From assembly GCA_027451085.1 (NCBI GenBank), contig DAIDKA010000145.1, positions 1 to 10,713 on the forward strand: 10,713 bases of DNA, written 5' to 3'. Position numbers and translations under genes: made by a program. The stretch comes from Gammaproteobacteria bacterium. GTDB lineage: Bacteria > Pseudomonadota > Gammaproteobacteria > Steroidobacterales > Steroidobacteraceae. The notes below the pieces were generated by a model. That model made no database searches, was not told the DNA's origin, and saw only the letters and a list, made by a program, of their open reading frames with translations. This document shows, piece by piece, positions 1 to 6,801 of the stretch; the stretch's first letter is position 1, and each line of letters begins with the position of its first letter.

Positions 1-723
1 GACCTCGCAGCCGCACAGCACCTGTGGTTTCACGTCGACGGCGCGTTCGGCGCCCTCGGCATCCTCTCGCCCGAGATCGCCCCGCGCCTGGCAGGCATCC
101 AGCGCGCCGACTCCCTGGCCTTGGACTTCCACAAATGGGCCCAGGTGCCCTACGACGCGGGATTCGTGCTGGTCCGCGACGGCAACCTGCACCGCGAGAC
201 CTTTGCCACCTCCGCGGCCTACCTGCAACGCGCCAGCCGCGGCCTCGGCGCGGGCGAATACTGGCCCAACGATTTCGGGCCGGACCTGTCGCGCGCCTTC
301 AGGGCCCTGAAGACCTGGTTCACCCTGCGCGCCTACGGCACACGCCAGCTGGGTGCGACGATCGCTGACAGCTGCCGCGTGGCGCGTCACCTGCAAGGCC
401 GGGTCATGGCCGAGCCGCGGCTGGAACTACTGGCGCCCGTGCCCCTGAACATCGTCTGCTTCCGCTACCGCGGCGCAGGCGCTGCGGCCGATGTCGATGC
501 CCTGAACGAGGCCATCGCCGCGGACGTGCAGGAATCCGGCCTGGCACTACCCTCCACCACCCGCATCGACGGCAAGCTTGCGATCCGGGCGGCGATTTTC
601 AACCACCGCACCCGGGAGCCTGATGTCGACGCCCTGGTGCAGGCAGTGCTCAGATATGGCGACCGCCGTACCGCGGGCTGCCGATTGGCACACCGAACAG
701 ACACCGTCGCGGGACCCCGATGA
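1..723 (+). CDS. PLP-dependent (group II) decarboxylase, C-terminal part, 5' end outside window
   Basis: The reading frame is open from base 1 to the TGA at 721-723 and gives about 240 residues, so the N-terminal half lies outside the window. It carries the hallmarks of the pyridoxal-dependent decarboxylase family that includes aromatic-L-amino-acid and glutamate decarboxylases. The motif HVDGAFGA (bases 31-54) holds the Asp that binds the PLP ring nitrogen. DFHKW holds the Lys, codon 133-135, that forms the Schiff base with PLP. The downstream block WPNDFGPDLSRAFRALKTW is typical of the C-terminal half. The enzyme should be a cytosolic homodimer that decarboxylates an amino acid or related compound. 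The substrate pocket is mostly in the missing part, so substrate cannot be assigned. The last 20 or so residues look unconserved. The next gene starts 91 bases downstream with its own leader, so co-transcription is possible but not evident. Confidence 0.9.
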   Translation, partial: DLAAAQHLWFHVDGAFGALGILSPEIAPRLAGIQRADSLALDFHKWAQVPYDAGFVLVRDGNLHRETFATSAAYLQRASRGLGAGEYWPNDFGPDLSRAFRALKTWFTLRAYGTRQLGATIADSCRVARHLQGRVMAEPRLELLAPVPLNIVCFRYRGAGAAADVDALNEAIAADVQESGLALPSTTRIDGKLAIRAAIFNHRTREPDVDALVQAVLRYGDRRTAGCRLAHRTDTVAGPR

Positions 724-728
724 CCTGG

Positions 729-745
729 GTACGGTGGCGTACGGA
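729..745 (+). promoter_or_regulatory. shared upstream motif, copy 1 (GTACGGT-GG-CGTACGGA)
   Basis: This 17-base motif contains two direct half-sites of the form GTACGG about one helical turn apart. It lies some 70 bases before the start of the SYLF gene. A copy matching at 15 of 17 positions lies at 1430-1446, before the receiver-like gene. The two copies suggest a common activator or repressor site. Which protein binds is unknown and no clear -35/-10 pair could be fixed next to it. Confidence 0.45.
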
Positions 746-814
746 CGCAGCCGGGGTTGTTCTCTACCGTTGCTCCTTCGCCGCCCGGCGTGGGCGGATC
801 TACGGAGCATTGCC

Positions 815-1372
815 ATGAAACTGAACCCATTGGCGGCCTCGATCGGACTGACAGTCCTGGGGCTTGCCGTGAGCGTCACATCGTTCGCCGAAAGCAAGGC
901 GGACCTCAACGCGGACGCCGCGAGAACGCTGAAGCACCTCTACGTGTTGAACTCAGGCAACCATGCCCTGGCTGGCAAGGCTGCCGGCGTACTCATATTT
1001 CCGCATGTGACCAAGGGTGGCGCCGGCATTGCCGGTGAATACGGTGAAGGCGTGCTGCAGCTCAACGGCAGGACCGTCAGCTACTACAGCATCGGCTCCG
1101 CCTCGGTGGGCCTCACCCTGGGCGTCGGCCAGCACAGTGAAGTCCTGATGTTCATGACCCAGAAGTCATTGGAGCAGTTCCAGGACAGCGACGGCTGGTC
1201 GGCAGGTGCTGACAGCGGGGTCGTCCTGGTGTCGGATGGCGAGGACAGCCAGTACGCCAGCACCACTTCCGGAAAGCCGATCCTGGGCTTCATCTTCGGT
1301 GAAAAGGGCTTGCTTGCAGACGCCTCACTGGAAGGGACGAAGATCACGAAGATCACAACCGCCGGCCGTTGA
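815..1372 (+). CDS. exported SYLF/Ysc84-domain lipid-binding protein
   Basis: This 185-residue protein starts with a classical signal peptide: MKLN, a hydrophobic stretch to about residue 22, and a likely cleavage site after SFA (residue 25). The rest is a single SYLF (Ysc84) domain. Recognisable segments are KAAGVLIFPHVTKGGAGIAGEYGEGVL, here running from about residue 54, then YYSIGSASVGLTLGVGQHSEVLMFMT, and the C-terminal GFIFGEKGLLADASLEGTKITKI. The eukaryotic relatives bind phosphoinositides and actin; bacterial members are exported to the periplasm or outer membrane and their role is largely unknown, often linked with envelope stress. The ATG at 815 is chosen because GGAG (804-807) lies 7 bases ahead and the signal peptide begins there; the longer open frame upstream has no family match. 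Confidence 0.88.
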   Translation: MKLNPLAASIGLTVLGLAVSVTSFAESKADLNADAARTLKHLYVLNSGNHALAGKAAGVLIFPHVTKGGAGIAGEYGEGVLQLNGRTVSYYSIGSASVGLTLGVGQHSEVLMFMTQKSLEQFQDSDGWSAGADSGVVLVSDGEDSQYASTTSGKPILGFIFGEKGLLADASLEGTKITKITTAGR

Positions 1373-1380
1373 TTTCCCGC

Positions 1381-1409
1381 CTCCCGCACGCCGACACGCG
1401 CGGCGGGAG
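1381..1409 (+). terminator. GC-rich hairpin after the SYLF gene, possible weak terminator
   Basis: Perfect 7-base arms CTCCCGC and GCGGGAG enclose a 15-base loop, starting 8 bases after the TGA of the SYLF gene. No run of T follows, so it is not a standard Rho-independent terminator. It may protect the 3' end of the mRNA or cause partial termination before the receiver-like gene, which has its own upstream motif and ribosome binding site. Confidence 0.3.
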
Positions 1410-1429
1410 ACTCCCCGGGCGCTACATGC

Positions 1430-1446
1430 GTACGGTATCGTACGGA
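1430..1446 (+). promoter_or_regulatory. shared upstream motif, copy 2 (GTACGGT-AT-CGTACGGA)
   Basis: This is the second copy of the 17-base motif at 729-745 and differs only in the two central bases. With the preceding C the half-site CGTACGG is repeated exactly at 10-bp spacing, as expected for two protomers bound on one face of the helix. It lies 56 bases before the start of the receiver-like gene. Confidence 0.45.
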
Positions 1447-1501
1447 AGAATCGCCCGGCGTTCGCACAGTCTGGCTGGACTGACACGTTGGAGGAGCCGC
1501 C

Positions 1502-1984
1502 ATGCCCCGGAAAACACTGCTCGTAGCCCCCCACGCCGCCCAGAACAAGGCAATGCGACGCCTGCTTGCCGATGCCGGCGGCGATTCATTCGAGATCGAC
1601 TGGGTGCCCAGTCTCAGCGATGCAGTCGCGTACCTGAAACAGGAGCAAGGCAACATCGATGCGATCATAGCCAGCCTGACCCTGCCGGACAGCCTGGGCA
1701 TCAGTACCTTTGAAAGGCTGTTCGCGGCCTCCGCCGCGGCCCCGATCCTGATCCTGATCGCCGGCCGCGACGAAGGCATCGCCAGGTGCGCGCTCAGGCA
1801 CGGAGCGCAGGACTATCTGCTTGAAGAGGAGTTCAACGGCGATTCACTGTTCAAGGCCCTGACCCGCATGCGGGAGAGGTCGATCTACGAACGGGCGCTG
1901 GGCATGAACCACGTCAGCGCCGCTCGTGCGATGCCGGTACGGATGATGCACTGGTCGCAGCACGACTTCCTCGTCAGGGAATGA
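1502..1984 (+). CDS. degenerate response-regulator receiver (pseudo-receiver) protein
   Basis: The 160-residue product follows the alternating strand-helix pattern of a CheY-like receiver from residue 4 to about 125 and has no output domain, only a tail of about 35 residues. The fold is recognisable from TLLVAP, DAIIASLTLPDSLG, PILILIAGRDE and GAQDYLLEE. Each canonical phosphorylation residue is replaced: the acidic pair after strand 1 is Pro10-His11, the phospho-acceptor Asp is Ser58, the switch Thr is Ile86, and the conserved Lys is Glu108. It should therefore not be phosphorylated and may act as a constitutive binding partner. The start ATG at 1502 has a strong ribosome binding site, GGAGGAG at 1490-1496. 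The stop abuts the stop of the opposite-strand GH130 gene. Family assignment is firm; function is unknown. Confidence 0.8.
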   Translation: MPRKTLLVAPHAAQNKAMRRLLADAGGDSFEIDWVPSLSDAVAYLKQEQGNIDAIIASLTLPDSLGISTFERLFAASAAAPILILIAGRDEGIARCALRHGAQDYLLEEEFNGDSLFKALTRMRERSIYERALGMNHVSAARAMPVRMMHWSQHDFLVRE

Positions 1985-3271
1985 TCAGCAGTTGCGCAGG
2001 CTGTCAAGCAGGTCGGATATCTTCATGGTCGCAACCGTGCAGAAGGTGTCTGAGACCGCGTAAGGCAGTATCACCCGATCGCGGTGCCGTATTGCGCCGC
2101 AGGTATACACGACGTTGGGAACATAGCCCTCGCGGTCGGCGGGCCCCGGGCGCACGAGCGGCTCGCTGGAGCGGGCAATCACCCTGGTTGGATCCACCTT
2201 GTCGAGCAGCACCGCGCCAATGGAATATCTTCGTACCGGGCCGACCCCATGTGTCAGCAACAGCCAGCCTTCATCCAGCTCGATCGGGGATCCGCAATTG
2301 CCGATCTGCACGAACTCCCAGGGAAATTGCGGCCTCAGGACAACCTCCCCCGCCTCCCAGGAATACAGGTCGTCGGAGTAGATGAGATAGAGGTTTTCGT
2401 TGTCCTGGCGGGCGATCATCGCGTATCTGCCGCCGATCCGGCGCGGGAACAGCGCCATGCCCTTGTTGTACGTGGCGCTCCCGCTGAGGCGGCACATGCG
2501 GAACGTCAGGAAATCCGCGGTTTCGAGCAGTTCCGAGCGGATGCTGCGGCCGGTGTAGGCGGTGTAGGTTGCGTAGTACGTCTTCACGCCTGCATCTTCG
2601 AATTCCACGAAGCGCGCGTCTTCGATGCCATTGGACTGCGAGGGTAAAACCGGGAATATCACCCGTTCGCTGATATCCACCTCGGCGGGAAACACCAGCT
2701 GCGCACACTGCGCATCCTGCGGCAGCGGACCCAGCAACCGCGCGGTGGAAGCAAGGCGCGCAGGTGGATCCACGATCAAGCTTCCGTCCGCCGAAATTAT
2801 GCCGGAGCGGAAGGTCAGGGAGGAAATATGGCCCTCTCCCACCGCCCGCAGACTGAGTATGAACCGCTGGCCGCCGACCGGCACGCCGGTTTGGTCCGGA
2901 TGGATGACGATGCTCGGGTTGAACAGCGCCGCCGCCTCGAAGGAATACTCGAGAACGAAATAGGAGCCCACCAGCCTGCGCTGATCTTCAGTGAAAGGCG
3001 GATGGACACTGATCGCGTCCCCCATCTCATCCGCGCGCGCCTCAAATATTTCGAGCAGGTTGCGATGACGCCCCCGGAAATTCTCCAGCACATCCGCCAG
3101 CTGACCGGCGACGGCTTCAGCATCGAGCGCCAGCACGTGGCTGACGATGTGATTGACGCGGGTGCGGTCCGCGGAATTGAAGTCGCGCGGCTCGGTTGCC
3201 GGCCTGAACGGGCGTACCACCACGCGCGCCGGGTCGGGGCGCAGGTGAAACGCCTGCCTGTTGACGAACAT
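1985..3271 (-). CDS. GH130 family glycoside phosphorylase/hydrolase
   Basis: This 428-residue protein has the five-bladed beta-propeller signatures of GH130, the family of beta-mannoside phosphorylases and related hydrolases. From the ATG, the motif IEDAR (about residues 216-220) corresponds to the family's usual EDPR, which carries the acidic catalytic residue; here Pro is Ala. Further on come YATYTAY, IGNCGSPIELDEGWLL, and GYVPNVVYTCGAI near the C terminus. About 90 residues of mostly helical sequence precede the propeller. It follows the GT4 gene by 22 bases, so the two are almost certainly co-transcribed, and this pairing is common in proteobacteria. A likely role is phosphorolysis or trimming of mannose-containing oligosaccharides. 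Start choice: ATG at 3271; a GTG at 3283 with GGAG four bases ahead is a real alternative, and a TTG at 3346 would overlap the upstream gene. Confidence 0.86.
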   Translation of the reverse strand: MFVNRQAFHLRPDPARVVVRPFRPATEPRDFNSADRTRVNHIVSHVLALDAEAVAGQLADVLENFRGRHRNLLEIFEARADEMGDAISVHPPFTEDQRRLVGSYFVLEYSFEAAALFNPSIVIHPDQTGVPVGGQRFILSLRAVGEGHISSLTFRSGIISADGSLIVDPPARLASTARLLGPLPQDAQCAQLVFPAEVDISERVIFPVLPSQSNGIEDARFVEFEDAGVKTYYATYTAYTGRSIRSELLETADFLTFRMCRLSGSATYNKGMALFPRRIGGRYAMIARQDNENLYLIYSDDLYSWEAGEVVLRPQFPWEFVQIGNCGSPIELDEGWLLLTHGVGPVRRYSIGAVLLDKVDPTRVIARSSEPLVRPGPADREGYVPNVVYTCGAIRHRDRVILPYAVSDTFCTVATMKISDLLDSLRNC

Positions 3272-3293
3272 GCCTGGTGTCACGGTGCTCCGA

Positions 3294-5642
3294 TCATTGA
3301 TGACTCTCAATGCGCCCGCGGGCGGCGGCGGTCGGGGACATTTCAACCCTGCGGGTACGGGACGCCGCGCGCTCCAAACCCCGGATCTGGGTCAGCGCCA
3401 GCAGATAGGACACGACGGACTCTGCGCCTCTGTTCTGGTTTGCCCTTCCCGGGTGCAGCCCGTCACAGCAGCTACCGGCCTCGGGATCGATCAGGGAGAT
3501 GGCAAGATCGTTGCCGCCGAGGAACCACGCAAACGCCCGCTGCGCCTGGTCGTCCCAGCGCGCATCACCCTCCGCCCGCGACGCGGCAGCGCATGCCGCA
3601 ATCGTCGCCGTCGCCTCGAGTGGCTGTTGGTCAAACGCCCGTGGAGGCCGGCGGGAGTGGCCGAAGCTGTCTGAACCCACCGGCCGGAACACCCCGCTTG
3701 GGGACGTCTGCCATTTCATCAGCCAGCGCAGCGATCTCACGCCGGCCGCGACGTACCGGTCCTGGCCGGTGGAGACGCCGGTGACGATCAACGCCTGCGA
3801 CAGGCGCGCGTTGTCGTATGCGAGACAGTCCTCGAACCACACCCAATCCGGTGTCTCGACGGCTTCCAGCAAGGCAACCAGCCTTCCGGCCAGCTCGTGC
3901 TGCAGCTCGGAGGTTCTGGCGCCACCGGCATCCACGAACCCGAAGGCCTCCAGGCCCAGCAGAGTGAAAGCCCAGGCACGCGGAGAACTGAATCCTTCCA
4001 CCGACGGTGCCGCCTCAGCGAACAATGCCGCCGCCCAATCCCGCCGCGCCGTCCGCCGGCCGCTGCGCGCGCAGTCGCCGAGGGCCCAAAGCGCACGGCC
4101 GTGGCTGTCCTCCGAGCCGAAGTCTTCGCACCAGCGCCGATCGAACCCCATGAAATTGCGGAAGCGCCTGGTCTGCGGGTTCCAGGCGTGCTGGATGAAG
4201 GCCGTGAAGCTGGCTGCCATCGACTCAGGCAGGTGCTCTTCTCCCAGTGTCTCCAGTGCGCAGTGCAGCAGCAGTGCGCGTGCGTTGTCATCCAGGCAGT
4301 ACCCGTGACGACGGTCCGGCACCGAGCCGATGGCGTGCTGGATCAGTCCCGTGTCATCGCACATGGACTCAAAATGTGTCAGGCGGATCCGTGGGACAGC
4401 CTTGCTGCCGGCCCCGGACGATGCGGAGCGACGGTGCATCTGCCCGTCGTGACGTTCGACCACCCGGCCAAATTCGCGCATGTAGCGTTCCGCGGTGCTC
4501 GGCCACGTCATTGACCGGCTATAGGCATATGCCTGCCGGCCCAGGCGCTGCCTGCGTTCGTCGTCGGCCAGCAATGCGGCGATTTCCCGACCCGTGGCGC
4601 CGGAGTCACCGAACGGCACGAGAATTCCCCGGCCCTGGTCCAGCAGTTCCACCGCGTGCCAATAGGGAGTCGAGACGACCGCCCTGCCGATGCCAAAGCT
4701 GTAGGCCAGTGTCCCCGATGTCATCTGCGCCTCGTTGAAATAGGGCGTGACGTACACGTCGCACATGGAGATGAAGCCCACCAGCGTCTGCTGGTCCACG
4801 AACTGGTCCAGAAACAGCACGTGATCCTCGATGCCCAGCTGCCGCGTCCGCTCCTTCAGGCGTGTCCGGTAGGCCTCACCCTCACGTCGCACGAGATTCG
4901 GATGGGTGGCGCCGAGCACGATGTACACGGCGTCCGGGCGACTGCGCAGGATTTCAGGCATTGCATCGATCATGACCTCGATGCCCTTGTTCGGCGAGAT
5001 CAACCCGAAGGTGAGGATCACCGCCCGGTCGCCGAAGCCACGATCACGCTTGGAGTCTGCCGACTCTTCAAATGCAGAGTCCGGAATTCCGTGCGGGATG
5101 ACCTGTATCCTGTCGGGCGGCACGTTCCATATGGTCTGCAGCAGCTCCCGCCCCTTCTCGGCCATGACAATCACCCGGGCCGAGGCGTCCACGATTTCGC
5201 GCAGCACGCGAAACTGACCTTCGTTCGGATCAGCGAGCACCGTGTGCAAGGTCGTCACGACCGGCATGGTCAGCCGCGCCAGCATTGTCAGGACATGGGC
5301 GCCGTCGCGGCCGCCAAAGATGCCGAACTCATGCTGCAGCGATACGACGTCATACCGGCCGGCGTTGAGGAACCAGGCTGCCGACTCGTAATCCTGCAGC
5401 TCCTGTTCCCGGACCACCATGCCGACGGAGGCGGGATAGTCGTAAGCGTGCCCCTCGTCTGTCATCGCAATGACGATGGTCTCCGGGGCGGCGCCCAGGC
5501 CGGCCACCGCCGACTGCAGATCAGTGGTGAAGGTGGCAATCCCGCAGCGGCGGGGCAGCGAATTGCCGACGAATGCAACACGGCGCGGCGTACCCGGATA
5601 GGCCCGACTGGCATCAGCCAGGCGGTTGCAAGGAGTCATCAT
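3294..5642 (-). CDS. two-domain protein: GT4 glycosyltransferase plus C-terminal helical toroid domain
   Basis: The 782-residue product has an N-terminal GT-B glycosyltransferase of family 4 (about residues 20-400). Visible elements are the N-terminal loop RRCGIATFTTDL, the motif VSLQHEFGIFGG, the nucleotide-binding segments VIPHGIP (181-187) and LTFGLISPNKGIE (210-222), and the donor-side motif NEAQMTSGTLAYSFG. A linker near residues 400-415 leads to a second domain, about 416-760, with repeated helical segments. Its motifs HGYCLDDNARALL and GAESVVSYLLA suggest an alpha/alpha-toroid related to glycoside hydrolases. The enzyme probably transfers a sugar such as mannose from a nucleotide donor, with the toroid acting on or holding the product. 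There is no signal peptide. Two ATGs stand in tandem at the start (5642 and 5639), and no good ribosome binding site is visible. Confidence 0.88.
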   Translation of the reverse strand: MMTPCNRLADASRAYPGTPRRVAFVGNSLPRRCGIATFTTDLQSAVAGLGAAPETIVIAMTDEGHAYDYPASVGMVVREQELQDYESAAWFLNAGRYDVVSLQHEFGIFGGRDGAHVLTMLARLTMPVVTTLHTVLADPNEGQFRVLREIVDASARVIVMAEKGRELLQTIWNVPPDRIQVIPHGIPDSAFEESADSKRDRGFGDRAVILTFGLISPNKGIEVMIDAMPEILRSRPDAVYIVLGATHPNLVRREGEAYRTRLKERTRQLGIEDHVLFLDQFVDQQTLVGFISMCDVYVTPYFNEAQMTSGTLAYSFGIGRAVVSTPYWHAVELLDQGRGILVPFGDSGATGREIAALLADDERRQRLGRQAYAYSRSMTWPSTAERYMREFGRVVERHDGQMHRRSASSGAGSKAVPRIRLTHFESMCDDTGLIQHAIGSVPDRRHGYCLDDNARALLLHCALETLGEEHLPESMAASFTAFIQHAWNPQTRRFRNFMGFDRRWCEDFGSEDSHGRALWALGDCARSGRRTARRDWAAALFAEAAPSVEGFSSPRAWAFTLLGLEAFGFVDAGGARTSELQHELAGRLVALLEAVETPDWVWFEDCLAYDNARLSQALIVTGVSTGQDRYVAAGVRSLRWLMKWQTSPSGVFRPVGSDSFGHSRRPPRAFDQQPLEATATIAACAAASRAEGDARWDDQAQRAFAWFLGGNDLAISLIDPEAGSCCDGLHPGRANQNRGAESVVSYLLALTQIRGLERAASRTRRVEMSPTAAARGRIESHQ

Positions 5643-5660
5643 CCGCGTGCACGTGAGCCG

Positions 5661-5828
5661 TTAATTCCGGACATGCACGTCACCAAGCAACCACAGCACG
5701 AGAAGAACGACCAGAACCACTCCGAGAACGCCGCCGAGCCCGGTTCCGCCATATCGCCTGTACCCGTAGTAGCCGCCGCCACCGCCAAAAAGCAGCAGGA
5801 GCACGACGATTATCAGGATCGCGCTCAA
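5661..5828 (-). CDS. small hydrophobic membrane protein, DUF3309-like
   Basis: This 55-residue frame begins at a TTG whose last two bases belong to the stop codon of the CsbD gene (TTGA overlap, 5825-5828). It ends with TAA at 5661-5663. The product has a short N-terminal hydrophobic helix (SAILIIVVLLLLF), a glycine/tyrosine-rich middle (GGGGGYYGYRRYGG) and a second hydrophobic helix (VLGVVLVVLLVLWLL). This two-helix hairpin with a Gly-rich turn matches the small DUF3309-type proteins often found near CsbD genes in proteobacteria. Coupled translation from csbD would explain the weak start. It lies 18 bases upstream of the GT4 gene. Its function is unknown; a role in envelope stress is an inference from its neighbours. 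Confidence 0.7.
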   Translation of the reverse strand: MSAILIIVVLLLLFGGGGGYYGYRRYGGTGLGGVLGVVLVVLLVLWLLGDVHVRN

Positions 5829-6022
5829 GCTCCACCGTGCCTGTTCTTCGACGGACCCCTGAATTCCTGCTTGATGTCGTCAAGCCCCTTCTGGACCGCG
5901 CCAATGATTTTCTGGTTCCTGCCCTTTTGCTCCAGTCGCTTGTCGCCAACGGCCCTCCCGGTGGCTTCCTTGAGCTTGCCGACCACCTGATTGACCTCAC
6001 CCTTGACCCGGTCCTTGTTCAT
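5825..6022 (-). CDS. CsbD-like general stress protein
   Basis: The 65-residue product begins MNKDRVKGEVNQVVGKLKEA and continues with GRAVGDKRLEQKGRNQKIIG, the two helical repeats of the CsbD family (UPF0337). The family consists of small, hydrophilic, highly charged cytosolic proteins induced by general stress, with unknown biochemical activity. The ATG at 6022 is chosen because family members start with this M-N-K-D sequence. AGGAG lies 12 bases ahead, so a GTG six bases earlier could serve instead. The 12-residue C-terminal tail, rich in Gly, Arg and Asn, is not conserved. The downstream membrane protein gene overlaps its stop codon, which marks the start of a probable operon running into the GT4 and GH130 genes. 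Confidence 0.9.
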   Translation of the reverse strand: MNKDRVKGEVNQVVGKLKEATGRAVGDKRLEQKGRNQKIIGAVQKGLDDIKQEFRGPSKNRHGGA

Positions 6023-6212
6023 GTTCACCACGTGCTCCTGATTGATATTGCGTGCAGGAAAACCGCCGCACCGCGTCTCAGACCCCCTCAAACCTAGCGC
6101 AGTTTTGCCGTCGGCTCTGTGCGCTGACAGACACACACCGATGGCAACGCCGGCGTGCGCTCACCGCCTGCTTCAGGCATCATGGCCCCGCCCGGAGGCA
6201 GATGACCCATAT

Positions 6213-6416
6213 TCAGCCCGCTGGCTTTATGACCGGGCCAGGACTGTCAGGGCTGGCTTTTCCTGCGACATCCTCCTGGCCTTCATCTGTGGCGTCTTCC
6301 GGCGGATCGTCTGCCTCGCCAAGGCGACGCTCATAGTCTGCGCTGTTGATGAACAACGGCGCGTTCTCGATCCGCGGCGACCAAGGCTTGCGGCCGCCAG
6401 CCTTTTCCTCTGACAT
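6213..6416 (-). CDS. small acidic protein of unknown function
   Basis: This 67-residue frame starts at an ATG (6416) with an excellent ribosome binding site, AGGAG, six bases ahead, which is the main support for it being a gene. The N-terminal part contains KPWSPRIENAPLFINSADYERRL, running from about residue 10; the second half is rich in Asp, Glu, Pro and Gly and is probably disordered. No family is recognised. It lies 190 bases upstream of the csbD gene on the same strand and may belong to the same stress regulon. The open frame extends further upstream without a stop, but that part has no start with a comparable ribosome binding site. Confidence 0.6.
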   Translation of the reverse strand: MSEEKAGGRKPWSPRIENAPLFINSADYERRLGEADDPPEDATDEGQEDVAGKASPDSPGPVIKPAG

Positions 6417-6738
6417 GGATCTCTCCTGGGTGATGTAGCAGTCACACCCTGCGCCGTGATTCAAGGTACGTCGGTTCGCCACCGCACTGAAATCCGCAAC
6501 CGATGCAATTGCACTTCGCGTAGCCCGGGCTTGGTCCCGGATCTGCAGCCATGCGATACCCCATCGCCCGGAGGCGATATGGTCTGTTCCGACAATTCCA
6601 ATCCAGGTCAGGATTAAGTAACAAACCAAGTACTGACACGAGCAGCATGACGTCGTACGCCTGCAGCACGGTCGACAGCTTGACGCCTGAGACCAGGACT
6701 CACCTCAACAGATCGCGGGGAACCCATTTCTAGAGTAC
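6417..6738. other. gene-less stretch between stress genes and first toxin-antitoxin module
   Basis: About 380 bases up to 6801 contain no convincing gene. They hold the leader of the small acidic gene (minus strand), a hairpin at 6563-6578 with perfect arms ATCGCC and GGCGAT around the loop CGGA, one copy of a 52-bp direct repeat (6571-6622), and the promoter-operator of the downstream toxin-antitoxin module. Several short open frames here, one of them Cys-rich, show no family resemblance. Confidence 0.6.
6571..6622 (+). repeat. 52-bp direct repeat, copy A
   Basis: This stretch matches 7758-7809 at 44 of 52 positions without gaps. It begins GAGGCGAT and ends AAGTAAC. Most differences are transitions, as expected of old duplicated DNA. 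Copies A and B enclose the Phd/VapC module and the 24-bp tandem repeat. The similarity stops sharply on both sides. What the unit is (end of a lost mobile element, recombination site or intergenic repeat) cannot be told from two copies. Confidence 0.75.
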
Positions 6739-6790
6739 TTGCCGCTCTTCGCAACTGACCTGTATAGTCAGACTAGATTATCCTTATAGT
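6739..6790 (+). promoter_or_regulatory. promoter and operator of the Phd/VapC module
   Basis: A possible -35 TTGCCG (6739-6744) and -10 TATAGT (6763-6768) are 18 bases apart, and a second TATAGT occurs at 6785-6790. The -10 lies within an inverted repeat, CTGAC-CTGTATA-GTCAG (6755-6771). This is the usual arrangement for a Phd-type antitoxin, alone or with its toxin, repressing its own promoter. There is no clear ribosome binding site before the ATG at 6802. Confidence 0.5.
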
Positions 6791-6801
6791 AGCGACCCCC
6801 C

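Noticed and set aside
1084..1779. A 231-codon minus-strand open frame across the SYLF and receiver genes
   Set aside because: It crosses two plus-strand genes with good starts and ribosome binding sites and shows no family similarity.
2828..3784. A 318-codon plus-strand open frame over the GH130/GT4 junction
   Set aside because: It is the antisense shadow of two well-supported genes, and its translation shows no recognisable domain.
4656..5990. A 444-codon plus-strand open frame
   Set aside because: It lies antisense to the GT4 and csbD genes, its product is rich in His and Arg without family motifs, and it arises from the high GC of the opposite strand.
6417..6629. An N-terminal extension of the small acidic protein up to 138 residues
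   Set aside because: The internal ATG at 6416 has a strong ribosome binding site, and the extension passes through the 52-bp repeat and has low-complexity composition.
6442..6669. A 75-codon minus-strand frame with a Cys-rich segment (KCNCIGCGFQC)
   Set aside because: The Cys spacing suggested a metal site, but there is no ribosome binding site or family match and it overlaps the repeat.
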